Shown in pieces: positions 1 to 6,341 of a stretch of DNA of 64,000 nt; the first letter of the stretch is position 1; each line of letters opens with the position of its first letter. The stretch spans positions 1 to 64,000 of the forward strand of contig NTJG01000015.1 of NCBI GenBank assembly GCA_002324875.1, given 5' to 3'. The position numbers and the translations under genes are program-made. This stretch comes from Lysobacteraceae bacterium NML93-0793 (GTDB lineage Bacteria; Pseudomonadota; Gammaproteobacteria; Xanthomonadales; Xanthomonadaceae). The notes below the pieces were generated by a model, which saw nothing but the letters and a program-made list of their open reading frames with translations, was not told the origin of the DNA and made no database searches.

Positions 1-465
1 TTGTCGGACGACGGCCGCTTCACCGATCCGGACGACAACGTCATCGGTGCGCTGTTCAAGCTGTACCCGCTCGAAGACCTGTTCGAGGACGACTTCGGCC
101 GCGCGCTGCCCGGCTCCGGCCTGCGCCGGCGACAGCGCATGCGCATCGGACCCGAGGCGATCGGGGCCTGGCTGCTGGCGCTCCGCCAGGGTCAGCCGCT
201 GCTGGTGCGGCCGCACGACGATGCCAGGCGCGAGGTCGCCCGTGCGATGCAGTGGGTCTTCTGGACGCTCGCCCTGGTCGCCTATGGCTGTGTGGCCATG
301 GTGCTCGCCGGCGTCCTGCTCGTCAGTGGCGACACCGTCGCCGCGCCCGTGTTGCGTCGCTGGAGCGGTGAGCTCGCCCTGATCGGACTGGCCGCGGCGG
401 CAGGCGCCTGGTGGTTCGCACGGGCATTGGCGCGCCCGGCACGACGGGGCCCGTCATCGGACTGA
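1..465 (+). CDS. Hypothetical membrane protein, possibly truncated at the window edge
   Basis: The frame is open from the first base, which reads TTG, so the true start may lie upstream. The visible 154 residues have an acidic soluble N-terminal part (about 1-80) and two predicted membrane segments near residues 83-109 and 122-141, ending in a short basic tail. I do not recognise a family. It converges on the minus-strand gene ending at 505, with only about 40 bases between them. It borders the secretion locus, but nothing in the sequence ties it to secretion. Confidence 0.5.
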   Translation: MSDDGRFTDPDDNVIGALFKLYPLEDLFEDDFGRALPGSGLRRRQRMRIGPEAIGAWLLALRQGQPLLVRPHDDARREVARAMQWVFWTLALVAYGCVAMVLAGVLLVSGDTVAAPVLRRWSGELALIGLAAAAGAWWFARALARPARRGPSSD

Positions 466-504
466 GGACGCGCCTCCTGTCCGCCTGCCGGATCTCGGGC
501 CGGC

Positions 505-1200
505 TCAGCGCTCGACCAGCCCGTCCTCTCCGAGCGTCAGCCGCTGCAGGTCCACGCCGGTGTCCTGGAGACTCCGCTGCATACCGGCCGCGAGCGCGGC
601 GAGCGCCTGCCGGTCGCCCTGGCGTTTGAGGCTCTGGTAGGACACCGCCGAGACCATCGTCAGATAGGCCGTGCGTTCGGCCTGGGCCTGCTTGGCCGCA
701 TCGCTCATCGCCGCGATCTCGGGGACGGCAGCCAGCGGACCGATGAGCTGGCGACGCACCGCACGCTGGCCGGCGGGACTGCGCGCGGAATCGCGGTCGT
801 TGGCCACTTCCCACGCGATCAGCAGGTGCGCGGCGAGCACATCACCGAGATTGGTCGGATCGTAGCCGTAGCGCCGCAGAATCGCGTCGAACTCGCGCAG
901 CATCTCGCCCGAACCGATCACCGTATCGAGATCGGCGATCTGCGCCTGCGTCCGTCCGAACGCGCGGATCGTTTCCTCGCGCACGCGCGCGCTGACCGCG
1001 GGATCGCGGGTGAACGCCAGCGTCGCGCGCGCTGCCGGCGCCACCTCGCTCGGCGCCGGTCCCGCGACCGCCTGCTGCAGCGCACGCGCCACGCCGGCGT
1101 CGCCCGACTGTGCGTGCACCGGCGCCACGCCGGCCAGCAGCAGGCACATCAACAGGGAAACGACTAGGCGGTCACGGACGGCGGAGCGGATGGACAGCAA
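505..1200 (-). CDS. Secreted protein of unknown function (DUF6683-like)
   Basis: About 231 residues. I chose the TTG at 1200 because an AAGGAG ribosome site sits 6 bases upstream and a signal peptide follows directly (hydrophobic core about residues 14-27, then A-x-A before Gln). The mature part is helical and holds the block Y-G-Y-D-P-T-N-L-G-D-V-L-A-A-H, which I recall from DUF6683 proteins of Xanthomonadaceae; that name is from memory and tentative. The C-terminus L-x-L-G-E-D-G-[LF]-V matches that of the next gene upstream, so the two are distant paralogues. It is the last gene of a three-gene minus-strand operon and is probably periplasmic. Confidence 0.65.
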   Translation of the reverse strand: MLSIRSAVRDRLVVSLLMCLLLAGVAPVHAQSGDAGVARALQQAVAGPAPSEVAPAARATLAFTRDPAVSARVREETIRAFGRTQAQIADLDTVIGSGEMLREFDAILRRYGYDPTNLGDVLAAHLLIAWEVANDRDSARSPAGQRAVRRQLIGPLAAVPEIAAMSDAAKQAQAERTAYLTMVSAVSYQSLKRQGDRQALAALAAGMQRSLQDTGVDLQRLTLGEDGLVER

Positions 1201-1222
1201 GGCGGTCTCCTTGGACTGCGAA

Positions 1223-1891
1223 TCAGCGCGCGACGAAGCCGTCTTCGCCGAGATCGAAACGGGCCAGATCGTTGCCCGACTGGCGCTGGAAATCCTCACG
1301 AATGCCCGCGCGGAACCGGGCCAGGGCCGCGGCATCGCCTTCGGCCTCGAGGCGCCGCGCCTCGTGCGTGATCGCGGCAGCCACCAGTTCCAGGATGCGT
1401 CGCTCCCGGGCGGTGTCGGTGCGGGCCGTCGCGACGCCCGGGGCCTGGGCGGCCATCTGCCGGCGCAAGCCCTGGGCCCGGCGTGCGGACGCGGCCTCAC
1501 CATTGACCGCTTCCCAGCCGCTCACGAACAGCACCACGTTGGCCGACGCCAGTGCATCGGGTTCGAGCCCGAACGCCGCATAGCGCTCGCGCACCAGCGC
1601 ATCCGCCTGCCCGGACGCCAGGAACCCCGGCACGTCGTGCAAGGGCGTGCGCAGCAGCTCCGTATGGCCCAGCGCGAAGTCCCGGTCCACGCCCTGCAGA
1701 CGCGATGCGGTGCGTGCCTGCGCCTCCGGGCGATCGAGGCTTTCGTAGCCGGCGGTGTAGGCCCGCATGAAATCGGCCGCCAGGGCCGGGTCGGTGGCTG
1801 GCGATGTTTCAGACTCGGACGACCCGGCGCTGCGCGAACATCCCGGCGCGGCCACCACGATCAGCAACAGGAGCCACAGCGCGGCGCGCAT
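1223..1891 (-). CDS. Putative lipoprotein, paralogue of the 505-1200 gene
   Basis: About 222 residues from an ATG at 1891, one base after the stop codon of the upstream gene, so translation is probably coupled. The N-terminus is a signal sequence ending A-A-P-G-C; this is a weak lipobox, so lipoprotein status is likely but not certain. The rest is helical and acidic, ending L-A-R-F-D-L-G-E-D-G-F-V, matching the end of the neighbouring secreted protein. The pair look like tandem, diverged duplicates exported to the periplasm or outer membrane. The function is unknown. Confidence 0.6.
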   Translation of the reverse strand: MRAALWLLLLIVVAAPGCSRSAGSSESETSPATDPALAADFMRAYTAGYESLDRPEAQARTASRLQGVDRDFALGHTELLRTPLHDVPGFLASGQADALVRERYAAFGLEPDALASANVVLFVSGWEAVNGEAASARRAQGLRRQMAAQAPGVATARTDTARERRILELVAAAITHEARRLEAEGDAAALARFRAGIREDFQRQSGNDLARFDLGEDGFVAR

Positions 1892-1892
1892 C

Positions 1893-2243
1893 TCAGTCCG
1901 ATCCCGCTTGTGCATCACGACGCCCCCGCTCGAACGCCCAGGCATCAGCCTGGACGCGTCCGTCGCGCGCCCGTCGCTCCGCATATTCACGAGCGAGCGC
2001 ATCGAGTCGTGCGCCGCGTGCCGGCGTGTCCGCCGCCTCGGCGACGGCGTCCGCGTCCGCGTCGCCATCGTCTTCGGCCTGCATCGCGTTGCGCATGGTC
2101 GACTGCGACAACGCGGTGAACCCGTGGCCCATGCCGAGTTGCTGCGAAGCGCCGGCGTCCCATTGCGCAGCGGCGCCGCGCGGCAACACGACCGATACCA
2201 GCAACAGCACGGCACACGCCGCCCATGCATTGGGTCCGCGCAT
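1893..2243 (-). CDS. Small secreted protein with E-[YF]...G...A..W motif
   Basis: 116 residues. The ATG at 2243 is preceded by AGAGGAG at good spacing and starts directly on a signal peptide (hydrophobic 8-20, cleavage probably after A-A-A). The middle (about 55-75) is an acidic D/A-rich stretch. Residues 86-102 carry E-Y-x5-R-D-G-R-x2-A-D-A-W, which recurs in the 3440-3748 protein and more loosely in the 2819-3298 protein. It is first in the operon with the two paralogues downstream. No known family was recognised. Confidence 0.55.
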   Translation of the reverse strand: MRGPNAWAACAVLLLVSVVLPRGAAAQWDAGASQQLGMGHGFTALSQSTMRNAMQAEDDGDADADAVAEAADTPARGARLDALAREYAERRARDGRVQADAWAFERGRRDAQAGSD

Positions 2244-2305
2244 CTGCCTCGTCTCCTCTTCGTCATGGCCGATCGCCATCGTTTCCGCTCTGCGGTGAAC
2301 CCGGC

Positions 2306-2334
2306 AAAAAAAACGGCCCCGCAGGGCCGTTTTT
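2306..2334 (-). terminator. Rho-independent terminator, A/T tracts on both sides
   Basis: A 7-bp stem (ACGGCCC at 2313-2319, GGGCCGT at 2324-2330) with a 4-base loop is flanked by a run of A on the left and T on the right. It can therefore act in either direction. It lies 17 bases past the stop of the 2351-2674 gene and before the start of the 2243 operon, so its clear job is to end the minus-strand transcript of the 2351 gene. Confidence 0.85.
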
Positions 2335-2350
2335 CTGCACGACCCGAGGA

Positions 2351-2674
2351 TCAGGTCTTGCGCGCGTTGGCGGTGAGACCTTCGCCGATCGACTTGATCG
2401 CCGTGGCGACGGTATTCGACAACATGCTGAAGAGCTGCGACTGGGCCTGGAACTCGGTCTGCGCAGTCATGAATTCCTTGGACTGCTTGCCCGCGCCTTC
2501 CATCGTATCGACCGCCGACTGCATCTTCTCGGCAATGTCGCCCAGCATCATGCCCATCGCCTTGGCAAGGGCCACCAGCCAGCTTTCACCCTCGCCGCCG
2601 CCCGACTCGCCCAGGCCGCGGATACCCGCACTGGCGAGGTCCGATGAGAAATTGAAACTGAAATCCACCGACAT
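2351..2674 (-). CDS. Small T3SS-associated protein, candidate secreted filament/needle-like subunit
   Basis: 107 residues. The ATG at 2674 follows GAGGAG at proper spacing. There is no signal peptide. The N-terminus is a short F/S/N-rich stretch, followed by two predicted amphipathic helices; the last 40 residues (F-x4-Q-F-S-M-L-S-N-T... I-K-S-I-G-E-G-L) resemble the C-terminal helices of secreted T3SS filament or translocator proteins. This is inference from pattern only. It is transcribed alone, with a terminator just downstream and an operator-like palindrome 118-136 bases upstream of the ATG. It could instead be a chaperone or an unrelated helical protein. Confidence 0.55.
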   Translation of the reverse strand: MSVDFSFNFSSDLASAGIRGLGESGGGEGESWLVALAKAMGMMLGDIAEKMQSAVDTMEGAGKQSKEFMTAQTEFQAQSQLFSMLSNTVATAIKSIGEGLTANARKT

Positions 2675-2791
2675 GGTCTATCTCCTCAGTTGAATGGCAA
2701 ACATCGAAAGCGGATTCGTCATGCGGTCGCATCATCTGTGCGGCCTGGAACTCTCTGGACTCGATCCTCCTGCGATGCGCGAGGTGCCACA

Positions 2792-2810
2792 ACTAGGGCG
2801 TACCCCTAGT
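2792..2810. promoter_or_regulatory. 19-bp palindromic operator-like site
   Basis: ACTAGGG-CGTAC-CCCTAGT is a perfect palindrome with a 5-base centre, 118-136 bases upstream of the ATG of the 2351-2674 gene. Bases 2793-2806 (CTAGGGCGTACCCC) recur with a single change at 4100-4113, in the promoter region of the 3979 operon. The likely binder is the FixJ/NarL-type regulator encoded at 15944, but that is inference. Confidence 0.55.
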
Positions 2811-2818
2811 CGACGCGT

Positions 2819-3298
2819 TCAGCGCCCGACCCGCTGCCCCTTGAGCGCTGCGGCCACGTGCGCCGGCATCGCATCCGGCCCGGTTGCCTCGGGTTCGCTC
2901 GCCGCACCGGCCTGCTGGCTCAACCATTCGCGCGCTTCGCTCTCACCCCGCTCGCGCGAGATCCGCGCGAACTCCATCGCTTTCTTGACCGAATCGTTCT
3001 GCAGCACGGCGAACGTGCGTTCGAACGCACTGCTGGCCGACTGGCCGCCGGCCTGATCCATCAGACCGTGCTGCTGCAGCAGGCCGATGGTCTCCGACAC
3101 GCTGGCCTGCAGCCGGGACGGATCGACCGGCGTGTCCAGGGTGCGCGGATCGTCGAGCGCTTCATGCAGCCGGGCCATCATGGTGTCGCGGTCGCCGGCA
3201 TCGAGGCCGCGTTGCTCACCGAGAATCGTTTCGAAACGTCGCAGCAGGGCAGCGCGCATCTCGTCGGGTGTGGAAGGCGCATCGTGTTGGGCGGACAT
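2819..3298 (-). CDS. Hypothetical soluble protein of the secretion locus
   Basis: 159 residues. I chose the ATG at 3298 over a TTG at 3304 because AGGAG sits 6 bases before the ATG and abuts the TTG. There are no membrane segments or signal peptide; the protein is helical and charged. Residues 27-49 (L-x-E-Q-x2-L-D-A-x-D...E-x-L-D) align with the N-terminal part of the 3440-3748 protein, and residues 109-125 carry the E-F...G...A..W motif shared with that protein and the 1893 gene. It lies between two short genes on the same strand, with gaps of about 140 bases. A secreted substrate or chaperone role is possible but not shown. Confidence 0.55.
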   Translation of the reverse strand: MSAQHDAPSTPDEMRAALLRRFETILGEQRGLDAGDRDTMMARLHEALDDPRTLDTPVDPSRLQASVSETIGLLQQHGLMDQAGGQSASSAFERTFAVLQNDSVKKAMEFARISRERGESEAREWLSQQAGAASEPEATGPDAMPAHVAAALKGQRVGR

Positions 3299-3439
3299 GG
3301 ACAACTCCTGGAATCGACGGCGACCCGATCGGGCACCCCCGCATGATCGGACAGGCTGGCGTTATGTGCGTGTGCAGCCGCCTGTCGGAACGACCACGAC
3401 ACGCGGCGCACGGATTCATCCGGCGCCGCGTGTCGGACC

Positions 3440-3748
3440 TCACATCGCCGGCGCGTTGCGGACCGCAGTCAGCGAATCCACCATGCGCCGCGCATCTGCA
3501 CCTTCGCGCTCCCCCATCTCCCGCGCCCGGGTGCCGATCCAGGCATCCGCGACCTCCCGGCCGTCCTCGGCCACGCGCTGCTCGTATTCGGGCACGAGCG
3601 CCTTGAGCTCCTGCTGCACGGCATCGAGCCGCTCGTCCATGTGGCGGATCAAGGTGTTCTCGTCGTCGGCATCGATCGCGCCCTGCTCGCGCAGTTGCGC
3701 CAGGCCTTCGATCCACGCCTGGCGCTGCGCCTGCGTGTCGTACTGCAT
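3440..3748 (-). CDS. Small charged protein with E-Y...G...A..W motif
   Basis: 102 residues, soluble, predicted almost entirely helical, with no signal peptide. It begins 3 bases after the stop codon of the 3752-3979 gene, so the two are co-transcribed and probably translationally coupled. Residues 54-70 hold the shared motif E-Y-E-Q-R-V-A-E-D-G-R-E-V-A-D-A-W, and residues 18-42 resemble residues 27-49 of the 2819 protein. The pairing with a tiny Gly-rich hydrophobic protein suggests a dedicated chaperone and its client, which is inference. Confidence 0.6.
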   Translation of the reverse strand: MQYDTQAQRQAWIEGLAQLREQGAIDADDENTLIRHMDERLDAVQQELKALVPEYEQRVAEDGREVADAWIGTRAREMGEREGADARRMVDSLTAVRNAPAM

Positions 3749-3751
3749 GGA

Positions 3752-3979
3752 TCAGCGGCCGCCGATGTTGAAGTTGAAATTGAAGCCACCCTTGAAGCCT
3801 TCACTCACCGCGTCCTGCGCGGACTGCGGCAGGCCCAGTGACTGGAACATGCCGTCCATCGCCGAATTGAACAGCTGACCCACGAGGTCGCCGATGAAGT
3901 TGCCGATGAGGTTGCCGAGCGGGCCGCCGAGGGCGGTGCCGACCAGGCTGCCAATGCCGGAAAAGACGTCGCTGGACAT
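3752..3979 (-). CDS. 75-residue Gly-rich hydrophobic protein, candidate T3SS substrate
   Basis: The ATG at 3979 follows GGAG with 7-base spacing. The first half is a run of G-x3-G and [LIV]-G repeats that could form one or two membrane-active helices; the C-terminus ends in F-N-F-N-F-N, an echo of the F-S-F-N-F near the start of the 2351 protein. It has no cleavable signal. Its size, glycine content and regulated promoter would fit a harpin-like or pore-forming secreted protein, but no family is recognised. It is first in a two-gene operon with 3440-3748. Confidence 0.55.
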   Translation of the reverse strand: MSSDVFSGIGSLVGTALGGPLGNLIGNFIGDLVGQLFNSAMDGMFQSLGLPQSAQDAVSEGFKGGFNFNFNIGGR

Positions 3980-4099
3980 GATGTAACTCCTTGAGTCGTC
4001 AGAAAGAAGGATCAAGCAAGACACCGTGCGCGTCGGGTGGTGAAGCGGCCCGTTTCGCGGCTGCCGGTAGAGTCTGCGACGATCACGCCACATGGACAG

Positions 4100-4131
4100 C
4101 TAGGTCGTACCCCATCTAGGGGCGGCCCTAG
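4100..4131. promoter_or_regulatory. Two adjacent CTAGG-type operator-like sites between divergent genes
   Basis: CTAGGTCGTACCCC (4100-4113) matches 13 of 14 bases of the site at 2793-2806. Directly beside it is a 16-bp palindrome CTAGGG-GCGG-CCCTAG (4116-4131). The block lies 121-152 bases upstream of the ATG at 3979 and just upstream of the plus-strand gene starting at 4167, so it could control both. The spacing to the minus-strand start is about the same as for the 2792 site. Confidence 0.55.
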
Positions 4132-4166
4132 CGACAGGCGTCGCGCATCGCGCGATAAGGACCGCC

Positions 4167-4856
4167 ATGCCACCGCCCCAGCACCCGGAACCCGCCGCAC
4201 CCCGCTTCGATGCGTGTGACCTGCCGCGCGACGGGCGTGACTATGCCGACGTCGTCGAACTGCAGACGCGCCGCATGCGCCTGCGTCGTTTCGGATTCCG
4301 GCATACGCTGGATCTGCTGCAGCTGGGCCGCGAGGAACGCGTGACCCGCACGCTGCTCGATGATCCGGTGGCGACGCTGGACGATGCGATGGGTCTCGTC
4401 GTCTGGGCCAATACGCTCTACCGCACCCGTCCCGGCCTCGGCCTGTGGCATGCCGGCGACCGCAACGGACGCTTCCTCGGGCTGTTCTCGCTCACACCCA
4501 GTGGCGGCGCCGATGACGTCGCCATCGGCGTACGGCTGCTGCCGTCGGCTTGGGGGCGCGGCTATGCGATCGAGGGCGGCGCGGCGCTGTGCACGCATGC
4601 CTTCACGACGGTCGGCCTGCCGTTGCTGATCGCCCAGTGCGCGCCGCACAACCGCTCGGTGCCCCCGTTGCTGCTGCGCCTGGGTTTCGGGGAGACCGAC
4701 GGCGGAATGCAATTCGGCAACCCCGCACGACGCTTCCGCCTGCAGCAGGCGGAATGGCGAGGACTCGGCCCGCGGCGGGTCCGGGCCGAGTCCCCGGTCG
4801 AGGAACTCCGCTTCAAGGCCGAGGGCGGGCCCGGGCGCGGGACACCCGATCGATGA
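4167..4856 (+). CDS. GNAT-family acetyltransferase (RimJ/RimL-like)
   Basis: 229 residues. A GNAT fold is indicated by the acetyl-CoA loop L-P-S-A-W-G-R-G-Y-A at about 125-134, a following helix of small residues, and the late C-A-P-H-N-R-S segment typical of RimJ/RimL-type N-acetyltransferases. The C-terminal 35 residues are a basic extension not needed for the fold. It is the only plus-strand gene in the left half of the secretion locus and its end overlaps the convergent gene at 4813. It could be a housekeeping enzyme or a modifier acting on a secretion component; the sequence does not decide. Confidence 0.75.
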   Translation: MPPPQHPEPAAPRFDACDLPRDGRDYADVVELQTRRMRLRRFGFRHTLDLLQLGREERVTRTLLDDPVATLDDAMGLVVWANTLYRTRPGLGLWHAGDRNGRFLGLFSLTPSGGADDVAIGVRLLPSAWGRGYAIEGGAALCTHAFTTVGLPLLIAQCAPHNRSVPPLLLRLGFGETDGGMQFGNPARRFRLQQAEWRGLGPRRVRAESPVEELRFKAEGGPGRGTPDR

Positions 4857-5127
4857 CCTGCGCGATGCGTCCGATTGCGTACAGCACCACGCCGCTGAGA
4901 AACCCCGCCGCGGCGATCCAGCCGAGCCAGGGCAACGCGGCGCTGCCGGCGGGCCGCGTCAGCAACAGCGCCGCACACACCAGCCCGACGAGCAGCGCGC
5001 ACAGGCCGGCTTTCAGATAGAGGTTGGTCAGACCGAAGCGCGACGTGCGCGCTTGGCGTGCAGGCACCGATGCGCCCTGCACGCCATCGATGGCGTTTGT
5101 ACCCGCCTCATGCGCCCGCTCAGCCAT
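4813..5127 (-). CDS. Small two-helix membrane protein at the end of the T3SS operon
   Basis: 104 residues from an ATG at 5127 that overlaps the end of sctP by 8 bases, so it belongs to the big sctV-sctP operon. Two predicted membrane helices lie at about 38-57 and 64-87, after a polar N-terminus and before a basic tail (positive-inside signals at both ends). No family recognised. As the last gene it overlaps the 3' end of the acetyltransferase gene on the other strand. Confidence 0.6.
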   Translation of the reverse strand: MAERAHEAGTNAIDGVQGASVPARQARTSRFGLTNLYLKAGLCALLVGLVCAALLLTRPAGSAALPWLGWIAAAGFLSGVVLYAIGRIAQVIDRVSRARARPRP

Positions 5128-5839
5128 GGAAGTGCGGGTCGATCGTCAACGTGCCGAGATTGCGTTCGGCGAAGCGCTTCGCCAGTTGCGGCCCCGCCTC
5201 GCGGATCGCGTCGAAACTGTCGCGCGAACGGCTGTCGGCGCGCAGCACCCAGCCGTCGCCCTCGCGACTGAGCAGCAGATCCGTCCCGGGCAGGGTCGCA
5301 TCGTGCATCCGAAGCAGCACCTGGCCGTCCGTGCCCGACCGGCTCGCATCGTGCACGGCGAGCTGGCGCACATGCCGCTCCATCATGTCCATCAACTGGC
5401 CCGGATCGCCCGGCGGTGCCGCGGGCGCCGGCGTCGCACTGCCGTCGCGAAGGGCCATCTGCGCCTGCAGCATCGCCGCCGATTCGGCCGAGGGCAGGTG
5501 CGCCGCCGCCGTCCCCGGTTCGTGCTGTTGCCGGAACGTGCGCGCGTCGACGACCTCCGCCACCGATTGCCGGGACTTGAGCGCCTCCTGCTGCCCGGCC
5601 GCGTCGGCGAGCATGTGCTCATCGACCGCGCCGTCGCCTTGACCCGCCTCGTCCGGCAGCGCCGCGGGCGACGCGTCGGCATCGGAGCCGGCCTGCTGCA
5701 GCATCGAACGGAACCGGTCGACGGACTCGCGCGCGGGCGCCTCGCGGACGTCGCTTTTCGACTGGCGATCGACCTGCCGGTTGCGCGCGGACTGGTCGGG
5801 CGTTCTCACGTTGGTGTCGTTGCCGCTCTGGATGGTCAT
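5120..5839 (-). CDS. sctP: T3SS needle-length / substrate-switch protein SctP
   Basis: 239 residues. The first two thirds are polar, Gln/Ala/Asp-rich and probably disordered; the last 90 residues form a compact domain with the pattern G-x-V-L-L-R-M-H...L-L-L-S-R-E-G-D-G-W and a terminal L-T-I-D-P-H-F, as in the HpaP/YscP-like family. SctP proteins act as the ruler for the needle or rod and switch export specificity through SctU. Its place directly after sctO is the usual one for this gene. The family is weakly conserved, so position carries part of the call. Confidence 0.7.
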   Translation of the reverse strand: MTIQSGNDTNVRTPDQSARNRQVDRQSKSDVREAPARESVDRFRSMLQQAGSDADASPAALPDEAGQGDGAVDEHMLADAAGQQEALKSRQSVAEVVDARTFRQQHEPGTAAAHLPSAESAAMLQAQMALRDGSATPAPAAPPGDPGQLMDMMERHVRQLAVHDASRSGTDGQVLLRMHDATLPGTDLLLSREGDGWVLRADSRSRDSFDAIREAGPQLAKRFAERNLGTLTIDPHFHG

Positions 5840-5858
5840 CGAACTGTCCTCGCGTCCT

Positions 5859-6341
5859 TCAGTGGCGGGCCATGTGGCGTGCTTGCAGGAGATCGTCGGT
5901 CAGCGCTTCTTCCTGGCGCACCTGCGCGTTCCGCTGGTCGTCGCGCCAGATGTCCCGGCGCTTCTCCAGCGCATCCTCGCGCCCCTTGGCGCGGAAGAAC
6001 GCGTCGCGCGCCGCCTGCAGCGCCGCCTCGGCCTGGCGCAGCGCCTCCTCGGCCTGGCCCAGGCGCTGGCGGGCCGCGCCGATGCGTTCGTCCAGAAGAT
6101 CGATATGCGCTTCGCGCTGGGCCATCGCCGCCGGCCACGCCACCCCCGGCGGAGGCGCGTCGAGCAGGCGGCTGCGATGGGTCGCGCGCTCGACGCCGAG
6201 ATCGGTGATCTCGCCCTCGATTCGGCTGCAGGTCGCGCGGCACGTGCTCACCACGTGCTGGGTCTCGAGCACCCCGCGGCGCGCGGCCTCGGTGCGATGC
6301 GCACGCAGCTGCAACAGCGTCTGCAGCGGATACCGTTTCAT
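5859..6341 (-). CDS. sctO: T3SS central stalk protein SctO (HrpB7/YscO-like)
   Basis: 160 residues, almost all predicted coiled coil, rich in Arg, Glu, Ala and Leu, starting M-K-R-Y-P-L-Q-T-L-L-Q-L-R. This is the usual look of SctO, the FliJ-like stalk that sits in the SctN hexamer and contacts SctV. The ATG overlaps the sctN stop by 4 bases. Length and order (sctN-sctO-sctP) match other injectisomes. Sequence conservation in the family is low, so the call relies on coiled coil, size and position. Confidence 0.8.
   Translation of the reverse strand: MKRYPLQTLLQLRAHRTEAARRGVLETQHVVSTCRATCSRIEGEITDLGVERATHRSRLLDAPPPGVAWPAAMAQREAHIDLLDERIGAARQRLGQAEEALRQAEAALQAARDAFFRAKGREDALEKRRDIWRDDQRNAQVRQEEALTDDLLQARHMARH

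Noticed and set aside
4054-4080. Possible HrpX PIP box (TTCGC-N15-TTCGC) upstream of 3979
   Set aside because: TTCGC at 4054 is not followed by a second TTCGC at the right distance (CTGCG instead).
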